Source: Sphingomonas mollis
GTDB lineage: Bacteria > Pseudomonadota > Alphaproteobacteria > Sphingomonadales > Sphingomonadaceae
Assembly (NCBI RefSeq): GCF_016427505.1
Contig: NZ_JAELXS010000001.1
Location: forward strand, 62,001 to 126,000
Direction: 5' to 3'
DNA: 64,000 nt
Position 1 is the first letter of the stretch; each line of letters opens with the position of its first letter. A program made the translations under genes and the position numbers. Below, one piece after another: positions 43,642-52,054 of this stretch. Under the pieces are notes generated by a model. It was not told where the DNA came from. It was given only the letters and a program-made list of their open reading frames with translations, and searched no databases.

Positions 43642-44567
43642 GCGATCGTCTCCGCGCGCGGCGCATGGCCGATGTTGCCGACGATGCGGACGAACGCCTC
43701 GTGCAGGCTGGGGCGCTCGACCGTCAGGCCGGCGATGCCATGACCTGCTTCGATCAGTGGCACCAGCAGCGGCTCGATCCCGCTGGCGGGTAGCATGAAG
43801 CGCCAGCCATTGCCCACCGCCACCGCATCCGGCGGCAACAGGCGGGCGATGGCGGGATCGGGGCGATGCGGCAGGTAATGGACATGCGCGGGCAGGGTGG
43901 CGCGGGCATCGTCCACCGTCCCCTCGAACCGGCGCTTGCCGCCGGCGATGATGGCGAGCCGGTCACAGAGCCGTTCGGCATGGGCCATGACGTGGGTCGA
44001 GAACAGGATGGTAGCGCCGCGGTCGCGCTCGGCGACGATCAGCGCCTCCAGCTTCTCCTGATTGACGGGGTCGAGGCCGGAGAACGGCTCGTCCAGCACG
44101 ATCAGGTCGGGGCGATGGACGACGGAGCCGAGCAACTGGACGATCTGGGCCATGCCCTTGGACAGTTTGCGGACCTTTTCATCGACGGCGTGGCCGAGAC
44201 CGGCTTCCTCCAGCAATTCGGCCGCCCGCTTGCGGCCCTCGCGCCACGGCAGGCCGCGCAGCGCGCCCATGAAGGCCACGGCCTCGCGCGCCTTCATGCC
44301 CGGATAAAGCCCGCGTTCCTCGGGCAGATAGCCGACGCGGTCGCCGGCATCGCGGGGATTGTCCTCGCCCAGCAGCGTCCGCTGTCCCTCGTCGGGTTCG
44401 ATGATGCCCAGTAACATGCGCAGCGTGGTCGTCTTGCCAGCGCCGTTGGGGCCGAGCACGCCATAAATCGCGCCCCTGGGCACCATCAGGTCGACGCCGT
44501 CGACGACGCGGCGATCCTCGAACCGCTTCACCAACCCGGCGGCGGTGACCGCCCATTCATCCGACAC
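43638..44567 (-). CDS. ABC exporter ATP-binding protein (NatA-like)
   Basis: A 309-residue ATPase with Walker A GPNGAGKTT, Q-loop region YLPEERGLYPGM (the EERGLY form typical of NatA), signature LSKGMAQ (degenerate), Walker B LIVLDEPFSGLDP and switch His in STHVM. The start is the GTG at 44567 with a GGAGGAAG site 4-5 nt upstream. It pairs with the downstream permease. It is divergent from queG across 40 nt, so promoters must be compact or internal. Confidence 0.9.
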   Translation of the reverse strand: MSDEWAVTAAGLVKRFEDRRVVDGVDLMVPRGAIYGVLGPNGAGKTTTLRMLLGIIEPDEGQRTLLGEDNPRDAGDRVGYLPEERGLYPGMKAREAVAFMGALRGLPWREGRKRAAELLEEAGLGHAVDEKVRKLSKGMAQIVQLLGSVVHRPDLIVLDEPFSGLDPVNQEKLEALIVAERDRGATILFSTHVMAHAERLCDRLAIIAGGKRRFEGTVDDARATLPAHVHYLPHRPDPAIARLLPPDAVAVGNGWRFMLPASGIEPLLVPLIEAGHGIAGLTVERPSLHEAFVRIVGNIGHAPRAETIA

Positions 44568-44607
44568 GATCTTCCTCCCGCCTGCCCCGTCGTGGTAGCG
44601 GGACGGT

Positions 44608-45666
44608 GTGGCCGAACACAAGCTGGAAGACCGGATCAAGGAAAAGGCCGCCGAGCTGGGCTTTGCGGCGTGCGGCATCGCGCGGGCGGATGCGGCGCCG
44701 CTGGCCGGCGAGCGGCTGCGGCAATGGCTGTCCGAAGGCCAGCATGGCGACATGATCTGGATGGAGGAACGGGCGCATCATCGCGAAAGCCCGGCCGGCT
44801 TGTGGCCAGAGGTGCGCAGCGTCGTGTCGCTGGGGATGAGCTATGCCCCCGCCATCGACCCCCTCGCGCTGGCGGGGGAGGGCGGGATCGGCCGTATCTC
44901 CGTCTATGCGCAAGGGGCGGATTATCACGATGTCGTAAAGCGTCAGTTGAAGGCGCTGGGCCGCTGGCTGGCGGGCGATGCGGGGTGCGACCTGAAGGTC
45001 TTCGTCGATACCGCGCCGGTGATGGAGAAGCCGCTGGCCGAGGCGGCGGGGATCGGGTGGCAGGGCAAGCACACCAACCTCGTCAGCCGGACCGAGGGTA
45101 GCTGGCTGTTCCTGGGCGCGATCTACACCACGCTGGACCTGACGCCGGACGGCAGGGGCGGCGGCGCGTGCGGCAGTTGCGATGCGTGTCAGGTGGCATG
45201 CCCGACCGACGCCTTTCCCGCGCCCTATCGGCTGGATGCGCGGCGGTGCATCTCGTACCTGACGATCGAACATGCCGGGCCGATCCCGATGGAGTTTCGC
45301 GAGGGGATCGGCAACCGCATCTATGGCTGCGACGATTGCCTGGCGGTGTGTCCGTGGAACAAGTTCGCGGTGCGGGCGGCCGCCAATCTGGCCTTTGCGC
45401 CACGGGCGGAGCTGGTCGCGCCGGCGCTGGCGGACCTGCTGGCGCTGGACGATGCCGGGTTCCGGCAGGTGTTTTCCGGGTCGCCGATCAAGCGGATCGG
45501 GCGGGACCGGATGGTGCGCAATGCCTGTATCGCGGCGGGGAACAGCGGCGATCCGGGGCTGGCCGCAGTGCTGCGGCCGTTACTGGCGGATGCGTCGCCG
45601 GTGGTGCGCGAGGCGGCGGACTGGGCGATCGGGCGATTGCCTGTTGCGAATGGAAGTTCGCACTGA
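44608..45666 (+). CDS. queG: epoxyqueuosine reductase
   Basis: A 352-residue cobalamin- and iron-sulfur-dependent enzyme doing the last step of queuosine tRNA modification. The catalytic Asp is in VFVDTAPVMEK; two 4Fe-4S motifs are CGSCDACQVACP and CDDCLAVCPWNKF. A HEAT-like C-terminal end (DPGLAAVLRPLLADASPVVREAA) is present. The start is a GTG at 44608. Its need for cobalamin links it in function to the B12 uptake operon in this window. Confidence 0.96.
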   Translation: MAEHKLEDRIKEKAAELGFAACGIARADAAPLAGERLRQWLSEGQHGDMIWMEERAHHRESPAGLWPEVRSVVSLGMSYAPAIDPLALAGEGGIGRISVYAQGADYHDVVKRQLKALGRWLAGDAGCDLKVFVDTAPVMEKPLAEAAGIGWQGKHTNLVSRTEGSWLFLGAIYTTLDLTPDGRGGGACGSCDACQVACPTDAFPAPYRLDARRCISYLTIEHAGPIPMEFREGIGNRIYGCDDCLAVCPWNKFAVRAAANLAFAPRAELVAPALADLLALDDAGFRQVFSGSPIKRIGRDRMVRNACIAAGNSGDPGLAAVLRPLLADASPVVREAADWAIGRLPVANGSSH

Positions 45667-45703
45667 TTCGCACCCAGAGGGGGTTTTTAGGGTGTTCGAT
45701 ATA

Positions 45704-45726
45704 TTGATATAATCGTTTATTATCAA
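45704..45726. terminator. AT-rich hairpin between convergent queG and lysE-family genes
   Basis: TTGATA pairs with TATCAA and inner A/T pairs extend the stem with one bulged base. It sits in an 83-nt spacer that is strikingly A/T-rich for this genome. It may act as a weak bidirectional terminator; a GTTTTT run precedes it on the plus strand. Confidence 0.4.
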
Positions 45727-45749
45727 TGCTATAGAATGTTTTCGCTATT

Positions 45750-46373
45750 CTAGCGGCGGATGCTGGCAGCCGCCAGGCCGGCGAAGATCAGGGCGCCACC
45801 GCCGGCGCGCTGCGACCAGCGCAGGGCCTTGGGGGAGGCGAACAGGCTGCGGGTGCCGGAGGCCAGCCATGCATACAGGAAATCGGTCGCGGCCAGCGTC
45901 AGGCAGAAGGTGGCGGCAAGGATCGCGGCTTGCGGCGCATAGGCGCGGGTCGGGTCCATGAACTGCGGGGCGAAGGCGGCGAGGAACAGGATCGTCTTGG
46001 GATGAAAGGCACCGATCGCGATGTTGGCGAGGAAGGCGGTGCGCGGCGCGACGGCGGGGGTGGCGGCGACGGTCAGCGGGCCGGCGCCGCGCGCCTTCCA
46101 GATGGTCAGCAGGCCGACCCCGATCAAATAGCCGGCACCCGCCCATTTGACGATTCCGAACGCCAGCGCCGATGCGGCGAGCAGTGCGCCGACGCCGATC
46201 AGACTCGCCACCGCCGCGACGAAATTGCCTGAGGCCAGCCCCGCCACCGAGGCGAAGGCGGTGCGCCGCCCCGATCCGATCGCATAGCCGACGATCGCCG
46301 CGACGCCCGGCCCCGGCACGAAACCGATCACCATCGTCGCCGCGACGAAGGCCAGCCACAGGTCCGGGCGCAT
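45750..46373 (-). CDS. LysE/RhtB family amino-acid exporter
   Basis: A 207-residue inner-membrane protein with six helices. The family signature FVPGPGVAAIVGYAIGSGRRTAFASVAG is split here as VPGPGVAAIV and GSGRRTAFASV near residues 18-45; FHPKTILFLAAFAPQF follows. It would export amino acids or homoserine lactones. The ATG at 46373 overlaps the upstream lipoprotein stop by 1 nt, making it third in an EI24-lipoprotein-lysE unit. Confidence 0.9.
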   Translation of the reverse strand: MRPDLWLAFVAATMVIGFVPGPGVAAIVGYAIGSGRRTAFASVAGLASGNFVAAVASLIGVGALLAASALAFGIVKWAGAGYLIGVGLLTIWKARGAGPLTVAATPAVAPRTAFLANIAIGAFHPKTILFLAAFAPQFMDPTRAYAPQAAILAATFCLTLAATDFLYAWLASGTRSLFASPKALRWSQRAGGGALIFAGLAAASIRR

Positions 46374-46735
46374 CAGCGGGCGCCGGGTCGCCGGGTAAGG
46401 GCGGCGACGCAACTGGCGCGGTCGATCGCGCTACCGTCCGGCTCGCGCGCGTCGAGATAGGTGACGCGCGGTTCGGCACCATCCTTGGGATAGAGATAGG
46501 TGTCGAGGATGCAGATCGCGCTGGCGAATTGCAGTTTGCGCGCGGTGCCTTCACGGACATCGGCGTCGGGCTGGCCGAACAGCTTCGTCAGCCCGGCGGC
46601 ATCCTGACCGATCACGCGTTCCAGCCCGACGGTGGGATAGGCGATCGCCATCGGCGGTGGTGCGACGCGGGCGGCGGGCGGAGCGGTGGCGCAGCCTGCG
46701 AGCAGCAGGCCGGTGGCAAGGGCCAGTTTCTTCAT
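46373..46735 (-). CDS. small lipoprotein of unknown function
   Basis: A 120-residue lipoprotein: signal peptide with lipobox LAGC at residues 12-15, Pro/Ala-rich linker, then a compact domain GLERVIGQDAAGLTKLFGQPDADVREG… with two cysteines (ICILD, SCVAAL) and YLYPKDGAEPRVTYLDAR. The LTKLFGQPDxxxxEG pattern recalls the SmpA/BamE-like fold, but similarity is limited. It overlaps the EI24 gene by 4 nt and lysE by 1 nt. Confidence 0.75.
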   Translation of the reverse strand: MKKLALATGLLLAGCATAPPAARVAPPPMAIAYPTVGLERVIGQDAAGLTKLFGQPDADVREGTARKLQFASAICILDTYLYPKDGAEPRVTYLDAREPDGSAIDRASCVAALTRRPGAR

Positions 46736-47406
46736 ATGCGCCTCGTGTGGAACAGATGGGTGGCCATCGCCGCGCCTAGCACGGGGGCGACGAGGTTGAC
46801 GAAGGGGATCAGGAACAGCGCGGCATCGCCGGTACCGAGCAGGAAGCGACGGCCGTTGGTCAGTCGCCGCCACGCCGCCATCGCGCCGACATCCATATGG
46901 CGGGCCGCGACCATGTCGCCGAGATCGCGGCCGAGCAGCCAACCATTGACGATCAGGAACGCCGCCGCCGTGCCGACGCCGGTCGCGAGCAGCACGACGT
47001 ACAACGGCAACAGGATCAGGTTGGTGACGATGACCCGCACCGCCGACCGCAGCCCCATCGCCGCCGAGCGCGCGAACGGCACCGGCCGGGCGGTGGCGAG
47101 CGCGGCGGGATAATGCCGCCGTTCGACCGCCTCCACCACCTCGTCCGCGAACAGGCCGACCACCGCGACGGCGACCGCGCGGAACAGCAGCCACATCGCC
47201 AGCACGGTGACGACGGCGGCGAACGCGGTGGCGAGGCCGGTCGCGCCCCAGCCGACCCAATGCGCCAGCAGCGCCTGCAACCCCCACCACAGCGCAAAGC
47301 CGGCGACGGCGAAGATCGCCAGCGTCAGGCCCATCGATTTCGCAAATACGCGCAGCACCGCCGGATCGCCGAGCTGGCCGACGGACAGAATGAACGCGCG
47401 CATCAT
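46732..47406 (-). CDS. EI24 domain membrane protein (CysZ-like)
   Basis: A 224-residue protein with about five hydrophobic helices. It matches the EI24/CysZ architecture: early helices FAKSMGLTLAIFAVAGFALWW and VVTVLAMWLLFRAVAVAVVG, the VVEAVERRHYP loop, then ILLPLYVVLLATGVG, FLIVNGWLLGRDLGDMVAARH and FLIPFVNLVAPVLGAAMATHL. CysZ relatives move sulfate; that substrate is not proven here. Two adjacent ATGs (47406, 47403) are possible. First gene of its unit, divergent from the PfkB kinase gene. Confidence 0.85.
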   Translation of the reverse strand: MMRAFILSVGQLGDPAVLRVFAKSMGLTLAIFAVAGFALWWGLQALLAHWVGWGATGLATAFAAVVTVLAMWLLFRAVAVAVVGLFADEVVEAVERRHYPAALATARPVPFARSAAMGLRSAVRVIVTNLILLPLYVVLLATGVGTAAAFLIVNGWLLGRDLGDMVAARHMDVGAMAAWRRLTNGRRFLLGTGDAALFLIPFVNLVAPVLGAAMATHLFHTRRI

Positions 47407-47505
47407 GCGACCGGGATGGCCGGGCCACCGCGCGCCGTCAACATTGCGTGCGGCAGGGGGCACCGGTAGGGCGGCGGTTTCGATGCCTGACCGGAGCATA
47501 TCCTT

Positions 47506-48504
47506 TTGACCACCCCCCAATATGACGTCGTCGCGATCGGCAATGCCATCGTCGACATCCTCGCCCAGACCGACGACGCCTTTCTGGCGGAACAGGGGAT
47601 GACGAAGGGGGCGATGCAGTTGATCTTCTCGCCCGAAGAGGCCGATGCGCTGTATGCCAAGATGGGGCCGGGACGTGAAATTTCGGGTGGCTCGGCGGCG
47701 AACACGCTGGCCGGCATCGCGGCGCTGGGCGGCAAGTGCGGCTTCGTCGGGCAGGTCGCCGACGATCAACTGGGTCAGGTGTTCGCGCATGACATTCGCG
47801 CCGCCGGCATCCGCTTCGACACCCCCGAGCGCGCCGGCGCGCCGACGACGGGCCGTTGCCTGATCTTCGTGACGCCCGATGGCCAGCGGACGATGAACAC
47901 GTTTCTGGGCGCGTCGCATTATCTGCCCGAGGCGGCGCTGGACCGCGCGCTGATCGCCGATGCGGCGTATCTGTATATCGAGGGCTACCTCTGGGACCCC
48001 GAAGAGCCGCGCGCCGCGATGCGCGCCGCGATCGAGGTGGCGCGCAAGGCCAGCCGCCAGATCGCCTTCACCCTGTCGGCCGAATTCGTGATCGACCGCC
48101 ATCGCGCCGATTTCCACGACCTGATCGACCATGACCTGATCGACATATTGTTCGCCAACGAGGCGGAGATCATGGCGCTGACCGAGACGACCGATGTCGA
48201 GGCGGCGATCGCGGCGGTGCAGGACAAGGTGCCGACCGTGGTGGTGACGCTGGCCGAACAGGGCGCCTGTGCGATCCGCGGCGGCAAGCGCACGACGGTG
48301 CCGGCCGAACCGGTGGCGCAGGTGGTCGACACGACCGGCGCGGGCGACCTCTTCGCGGCGGGCTTCCTCCACGCTCAGGCGCGAGGGCATGATCTGGAGA
48401 CGTCGCTGAAGCTGGGCGCGGTATGTGCGGCGGAGATCATCAGCCACTTCGGGGCGCGGCCGCAGGTGGATCTGAAGGCGCTGGCGGCGAAGACGTTGGG
48501 GTGA
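47506..48504 (+). CDS. PfkB family sugar kinase, adenosine kinase-like
   Basis: A 332-residue ribokinase-fold kinase. The first PfkB signature is in GGSAANTLAGIAALGG, the second in DTTGAGDLFAAGFLHA with the catalytic Asp; the anion hole is GAGD. GQRTMNTFLGASHYL is typical of the adenosine-kinase-like group found in alphaproteobacteria. The start is a TTG with GGAG 9 nt upstream. It ends before a strong terminator. Confidence 0.9.
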   Translation: MTTPQYDVVAIGNAIVDILAQTDDAFLAEQGMTKGAMQLIFSPEEADALYAKMGPGREISGGSAANTLAGIAALGGKCGFVGQVADDQLGQVFAHDIRAAGIRFDTPERAGAPTTGRCLIFVTPDGQRTMNTFLGASHYLPEAALDRALIADAAYLYIEGYLWDPEEPRAAMRAAIEVARKASRQIAFTLSAEFVIDRHRADFHDLIDHDLIDILFANEAEIMALTETTDVEAAIAAVQDKVPTVVVTLAEQGACAIRGGKRTTVPAEPVAQVVDTTGAGDLFAAGFLHAQARGHDLETSLKLGAVCAAEIISHFGARPQVDLKALAAKTLG

Positions 48505-48530
48505 GCTGGCGTCTTGGCGTGGTGATGTGA

Positions 48531-48562
48531 AAAAGGCCGGGGAGCGATCCCCGGCCTTTTTT
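48531..48562 (+). terminator. rho-independent terminator of the PfkB kinase gene
   Basis: A perfect 13-bp stem AAAAGGCCGGGGA / TCCCCGGCCTTTT with loop GCGA, followed by more T (six T in all). It is 27 nt after the stop codon and is one of the clearest terminators in the window. Confidence 0.95.
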
Positions 48563-48564
48563 AG

Positions 48565-48654
48565 TTCCCCGGCGAAGGCCGGGGTCCAGTTGGGTGAAGC
48601 GCCGTGATTACCCACTATGGCCTTCCCAACTGGGCCCCGGCCTCCGCCGGGGAA
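48565..48654. repeat. dispersed inverted repeat (family C)
   Basis: Arms of 30 nt, starting TTCCCCGGCGAAGGCCGGGG on the left (48565-48594) and nearly complementary on the right (48625-48654), enclose a 30-nt centre. It lies between the kinase terminator and the end of the APC permease gene. CCCCGG(C)GAAGGCCGGGG-type hairpins are common in sphingomonad intergenic DNA. Confidence 0.85.
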
Positions 48655-48685
48655 CAGTTAAATGCAGGGCGCAAACCTCAAAACC

Positions 48686-50233
48686 TCAATGCCCCCCGCC
48701 GATCATGTCGTCGGTCACGACCTCGACCCGCCCGTGCGCGACGTGGCTCGTCCGGTATCCGTACAGGTAATAGACCACGAGGCCGATCGCGCCCCAGATC
48801 ACCAGCACCAGCATGGCGGCCGTCGGCAGATTGAAGAACAGGAAGATGCAGCCGACGATCGTGGCCGGCGCGACGAACCAGATGGCCGGCGTGCGGAACG
48901 AGCGCGGGCGGTTCGGTTCGACCTTGCGCAGGATCAGCACCGCGAACGCCACCATCATGAACGCATACAGCGTACCGGCATTGGCGATGTCGGCGAGCGC
49001 CCCGACCGGCAGGAACGCGGCGGCGAACGCCACGGCCGCGCCGGTGATCGCGGTGACGACGTGCGGCGTCTTCCACTTCGGATGCACCTTGCTCAGCGCA
49101 TCGGGCAACAGGCCGTCACGGCTCATCACGAAGAAGATGCGGGTCTGGCCGAACAGCAGCACGAGGATGACCGACGGCAGCGCGACGAAGGCGGCGATGC
49201 CCAGCATGTTGCCGATCGTTCCGAAACCGATCGTGCGCAGCACATGGGCCAGCGCCTCGTTGGAGCAGACCAGCGCCTGCGCGTGCTGCGGCAGGGCGCA
49301 CTGGCGCGCGAGTTCTTCCGATCCGGCGGGGAAGGGCACGCCGCCCGGCCCCATGATCGGCTGGCCGCCGATCGTGCCGATCGCGCCGGCCGCGACGAGG
49401 ATGTAGAAGACGGTGCAGAACAGCAGCGATCCGATCAGGCCGATCGGCACGTTGCGTTGCGGGTTCTTGGTCTCCTCCGCCGCGGTCGACACCGCGTCGA
49501 AGCCGACATAGGCGAAGAAGATCGTCGCCGCCGCACCGACCGCACCCACACCCGTGCCGAAACCGCCGAAGACGCCGGCGGGCAGGAAGGGATTGAACTT
49601 CGTCGTGTCGATCTTGCCATAGGTGAGGAAGATGAACGCGGTCAGGGCGACGACCTTGATCGCCACCAGGATCGCATTGACCTTCGCGCTTTCCGAGGTG
49701 CCGATGATGAGCAGCCACGTGACCAGCCCGGCGATCACGACGGCCGGCAGGTTGATGAAACCGCCCGCGACGCCGCCCAGCGCCAATGGCCCCGCCGACA
49801 GCCAGACGGGCAGCTGGATGCCGAGGAACTGGTTCAGGATGGTCCCGGTGAAATATCCGGACCATCCGACCGCGACGGCGGAGGCGGCGACGGCATATTC
49901 CAGCACCAGCGCCCAGCCGACGGTCCACGCCACCAGCTCGCCCATCGTCGCATAGCTATAGGTATAGGCGGAGCCGGCGACCGGGATCATCGCCGCGATC
50001 TCCGCATAGCAGAGCGCGGCGACGATGCAGATCGCCCCGGCGATGGCGAAAGCGAGCATCAGACCGGGTCCGGCCTTTTGCGCACCGGCGGCGGTTAGGA
50101 CGAAAATGCCCGTGCCGATGACCGATCCGATGCCGAACAGCGTCAGCTGGAACGCCCCCAGCGTTCGATGGAGCGACTTGCCTTCAGTCGCAGCGAGGAT
50201 GGCGTCCAGAGATTTGACGCGCCCGAATATCAT
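48686..50233 (-). CDS. APC family amino-acid permease (cationic amino-acid transporter type)
   Basis: A 515-residue transporter with about 12 helices. The N terminus HRTLGAFQLTLFGIGSVIGTGIFVLTA is the APC helix-1 signature (GIGSxIGTGIF); FFAYVGFDAVSTAAEETKNPQRNVP matches the CAT/YfnA group. A periplasmic loop between helices 7 and 8 carries two cysteines (RQCALPQH, LVCSNEAL). The C terminus holds GGGH. The ATG at 50233 is preferred over an upstream frame. Substrate specificity is not determined. Confidence 0.92.
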   Translation of the reverse strand: MIFGRVKSLDAILAATEGKSLHRTLGAFQLTLFGIGSVIGTGIFVLTAAGAQKAGPGLMLAFAIAGAICIVAALCYAEIAAMIPVAGSAYTYSYATMGELVAWTVGWALVLEYAVAASAVAVGWSGYFTGTILNQFLGIQLPVWLSAGPLALGGVAGGFINLPAVVIAGLVTWLLIIGTSESAKVNAILVAIKVVALTAFIFLTYGKIDTTKFNPFLPAGVFGGFGTGVGAVGAAATIFFAYVGFDAVSTAAEETKNPQRNVPIGLIGSLLFCTVFYILVAAGAIGTIGGQPIMGPGGVPFPAGSEELARQCALPQHAQALVCSNEALAHVLRTIGFGTIGNMLGIAAFVALPSVILVLLFGQTRIFFVMSRDGLLPDALSKVHPKWKTPHVVTAITGAAVAFAAAFLPVGALADIANAGTLYAFMMVAFAVLILRKVEPNRPRSFRTPAIWFVAPATIVGCIFLFFNLPTAAMLVLVIWGAIGLVVYYLYGYRTSHVAHGRVEVVTDDMIGGGH

Positions 50234-50352
50234 GTGCCTGATCCCCCAATCGACCGGCGCTTGCTGCGCCGCGTCAAGGTATGGCCGGGATGCTAATGGC
50301 AATTTTATTACGCGCAACTCCTAACGCGATCTGATGCGGCAGGGCGCGGGTG

Positions 50353-50730
50353 CTACTTCACCAGCATCGGCCCCAAAGGTGCACCGCCGAACAGGTGGAC
50401 GTGGAGGTGCGGCACCTCCTGCCCGGCCTCGACGCCGATGTTGGCGAGCAGGCGATAACCGGGGGCGACCAGCCCGTGGTTGCGGGCGACCTGACCGATC
50501 GCGCGGACGAACCCGGCGATTTCCTCGGGCGAGGCGTGGCTGCTGAAATCGTCCCACGACACATAGGGGCCGCGCGGGATGACGAGGATATGGACGGGCG
50601 CCTGCGGGGCGATGTCGTTGAAGGCGATCGCCCATTCGTCTTCATGCACGACGGTCGCCGGGATCTCGCCACGCAGGATGCGGGCGAAGATGTTGCTGTC
50701 GTCATAGGGCAGGGTGGCGTCGATCGGCAT
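50353..50730 (-). CDS. hinT: HIT family purine nucleoside phosphoramidase
   Basis: A 125-residue histidine-triad hydrolase. The HIT motif HLHVHLFGG lies near residues 108-116, with SNIFARILRGEIPA at the start and FNDIAPQAPVHILVIPR in the middle. It cleaves AMP-phosphoramidates. It is the last gene of the his operon, 28 nt after hisE, an arrangement seen in several alphaproteobacteria. Confidence 0.94.
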   Translation of the reverse strand: MPIDATLPYDDSNIFARILRGEIPATVVHEDEWAIAFNDIAPQAPVHILVIPRGPYVSWDDFSSHASPEEIAGFVRAIGQVARNHGLVAPGYRLLANIGVEAGQEVPHLHVHLFGGAPLGPMLVK

Positions 50731-50758
50731 CGGGCGGCTCCTTCAGGAAGCGGGGCGT

Positions 50759-51073
50759 TCAGGAAGCTGGACGGGCGGCTTTCTCGTCATGGCCCGACAC
50801 CCCGTCGCGGCGGGAGAGTTCGGCGCGGACGTCGTCCAGCCCCAGCCCCGCATCGGCGAGCAGGACGATCAGGTGGAAGACGAGGTCGGCGGCCTCGGAC
50901 ACCAGCTTGTCGGGCTGGGCCATGGCGGCGATGACGGTCTCGACCGCTTCCTCGCCCAGTTTCTGCGCGATCTTCGGCCTACCCTTGGCGAACAGGCTGG
51001 CGGTGTAGGAGCCGGCGGGGTCGGCGCCACGACGGGCGAGGATCGTGGCTTCGAGGCGGTCTAGCGGGTCCAT
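50759..51073 (-). CDS. hisE: phosphoribosyl-ATP diphosphatase
   Basis: A 104-residue MazG-fold enzyme catalysing step 2 of histidine synthesis. [17 protein letters not shown] and [16 protein letters not shown] hold the metal-binding Glu/Asp pattern (E-x-x-E…E-x-x-D). It overlaps the 3' end of hisF by 13 nt, so the ATG at 51073 is firm. The hisI partner activity is not in this cluster. Confidence 0.95.
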   Translation of the reverse strand: MDPLDRLEATILARRGADPAGSYTASLFAKGRPKIAQKLGEEAVETVIAAMAQPDKLVSEAADLVFHLIVLLADAGLGLDDVRAELSRRDGVSGHDEKAARPAS

Positions 51074-51852
51074 CGCGGTTCCTGGGCGGTGACGGGGCGG
51101 CGCACGGGGATGCCGGCGGCGGCGAGGGCGGCATGCGCGTCGGCGATGCTCGCCTCGCCGAAGTGGAAGATCGAGGCGGCGAGGACCGCGGACGCATGGC
51201 CGTCGCGGATGCCGGCGACGAGGTCGTCGAGGCCGCCGACCCCGCCGGAGGCGACGACGGGCACGGTAGTGCGGTCGGCGATGGCGCGGATCAGGTCGAG
51301 GTCGTAACCGCCGCGCGTACCGTCGCGGTCCATCGAGGTGACGAGCAATTCGCCCGCGCCGAGTTCGGCAAGGCGGAGCGCGTGGGCGACGGCGTCGATG
51401 CCGGTCGGGCGGCGGCCACCATGGGTGAATACCTCCCAGCCGCCGTCGACACGGCGGGCGTCGATGCTGGCGACGCAGCACTGGCTGCCGAAGCGTTCGG
51501 CGATATCGGCGACGACCTCCGGCCGGGACACGGCGGCGGAGTTGACCGCGACCTTGTCGGCGCCGGCCAGCAACAGCGCGCGGGCGTCGTCGGCGGTGCG
51601 GACGCCGCCGCCGACGGTGAGCGGCATGAAGCAGACCGCGGCGGTGCGGCGGACGACGTCGAGGATGGTGCCGCGATCCTCGTGACTGGCGGTGATGTCG
51701 AGAAAGCAGAGCTCGTCGGCGCCGGCCGCGTCATAGGCGCGGGCCTGTTCGACCGGATCGCCGGCGTCGCGGAGTTCGACGAAGTTGACGCCCTTGACGA
51801 CGCGGCCGTTGGCGACGTCGAGACAGGGGATGACACGGGCGCGGACGGTCAT
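51061..51852 (-). CDS. hisF: imidazole glycerol phosphate synthase, cyclase subunit
   Basis: A 263-residue TIM barrel. [19 protein letters not shown] (with catalytic Asp11) opens it; [27 protein letters not shown], the second catalytic Asp in [14 protein letters not shown] and [14 protein letters not shown] follow. It uses ammonia from HisH to make IGP and AICAR. No good Shine-Dalgarno precedes its ATG: the upstream sequence is the edge of the palindromic element that separates it from hisA. Confidence 0.97.
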   Translation of the reverse strand: MTVRARVIPCLDVANGRVVKGVNFVELRDAGDPVEQARAYDAAGADELCFLDITASHEDRGTILDVVRRTAAVCFMPLTVGGGVRTADDARALLLAGADKVAVNSAAVSRPEVVADIAERFGSQCCVASIDARRVDGGWEVFTHGGRRPTGIDAVAHALRLAELGAGELLVTSMDRDGTRGGYDLDLIRAIADRTTVPVVASGGVGGLDDLVAGIRDGHASAVLAASIFHFGEASIADAHAALAAAGIPVRRPVTAQEPRWTR

Positions 51853-51871
51853 GCGGGGTGCCGGAGAAGAG

Positions 51872-52052
51872 GTTCACGCGGAGACGCGGAGACGCGGAGG
51901 GGCGGCTTTGCCGCCCAAAAATGTTCACGCGAAGGCGCGAAGGCGCGAAGGCGCGGTTTCTTCCAAGTCTTCGCGTCTTCGCGACTTCGCGTGAGAATTT
52001 CCATGCCTGCGGCGCAAACAAATCCTCCGCGTCTCCGCGTCTCCGCGTGAAC
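51872..52052. repeat. 181-nt nested palindromic element between hisA and hisF
   Basis: The outer arms are perfect 29-bp inverted copies (51872-51900 and 52024-52052), each built of repeating GACGCGGA units. Inside is a second, imperfect pair built of GCGAAGGC / GCGACTTC-type repeats (51924-51956 and about 51967-51997), and GGCGGC-TTT-GCCGCC at 51901-51915 forms a small side hairpin. The element occupies almost the whole 202-nt gap, ending 2 nt from the hisA stop and 20 nt from the hisF start. No transposase or target duplication is visible. Confidence 0.9.
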
Positions 52053-52054
52053 AC

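Noticed and set aside
51872..52052. Insertion sequence or MITE with target duplication
   Set aside because: The inverted repeats are clear but no transposase and no flanking direct repeat are visible; reported as a repeat only.
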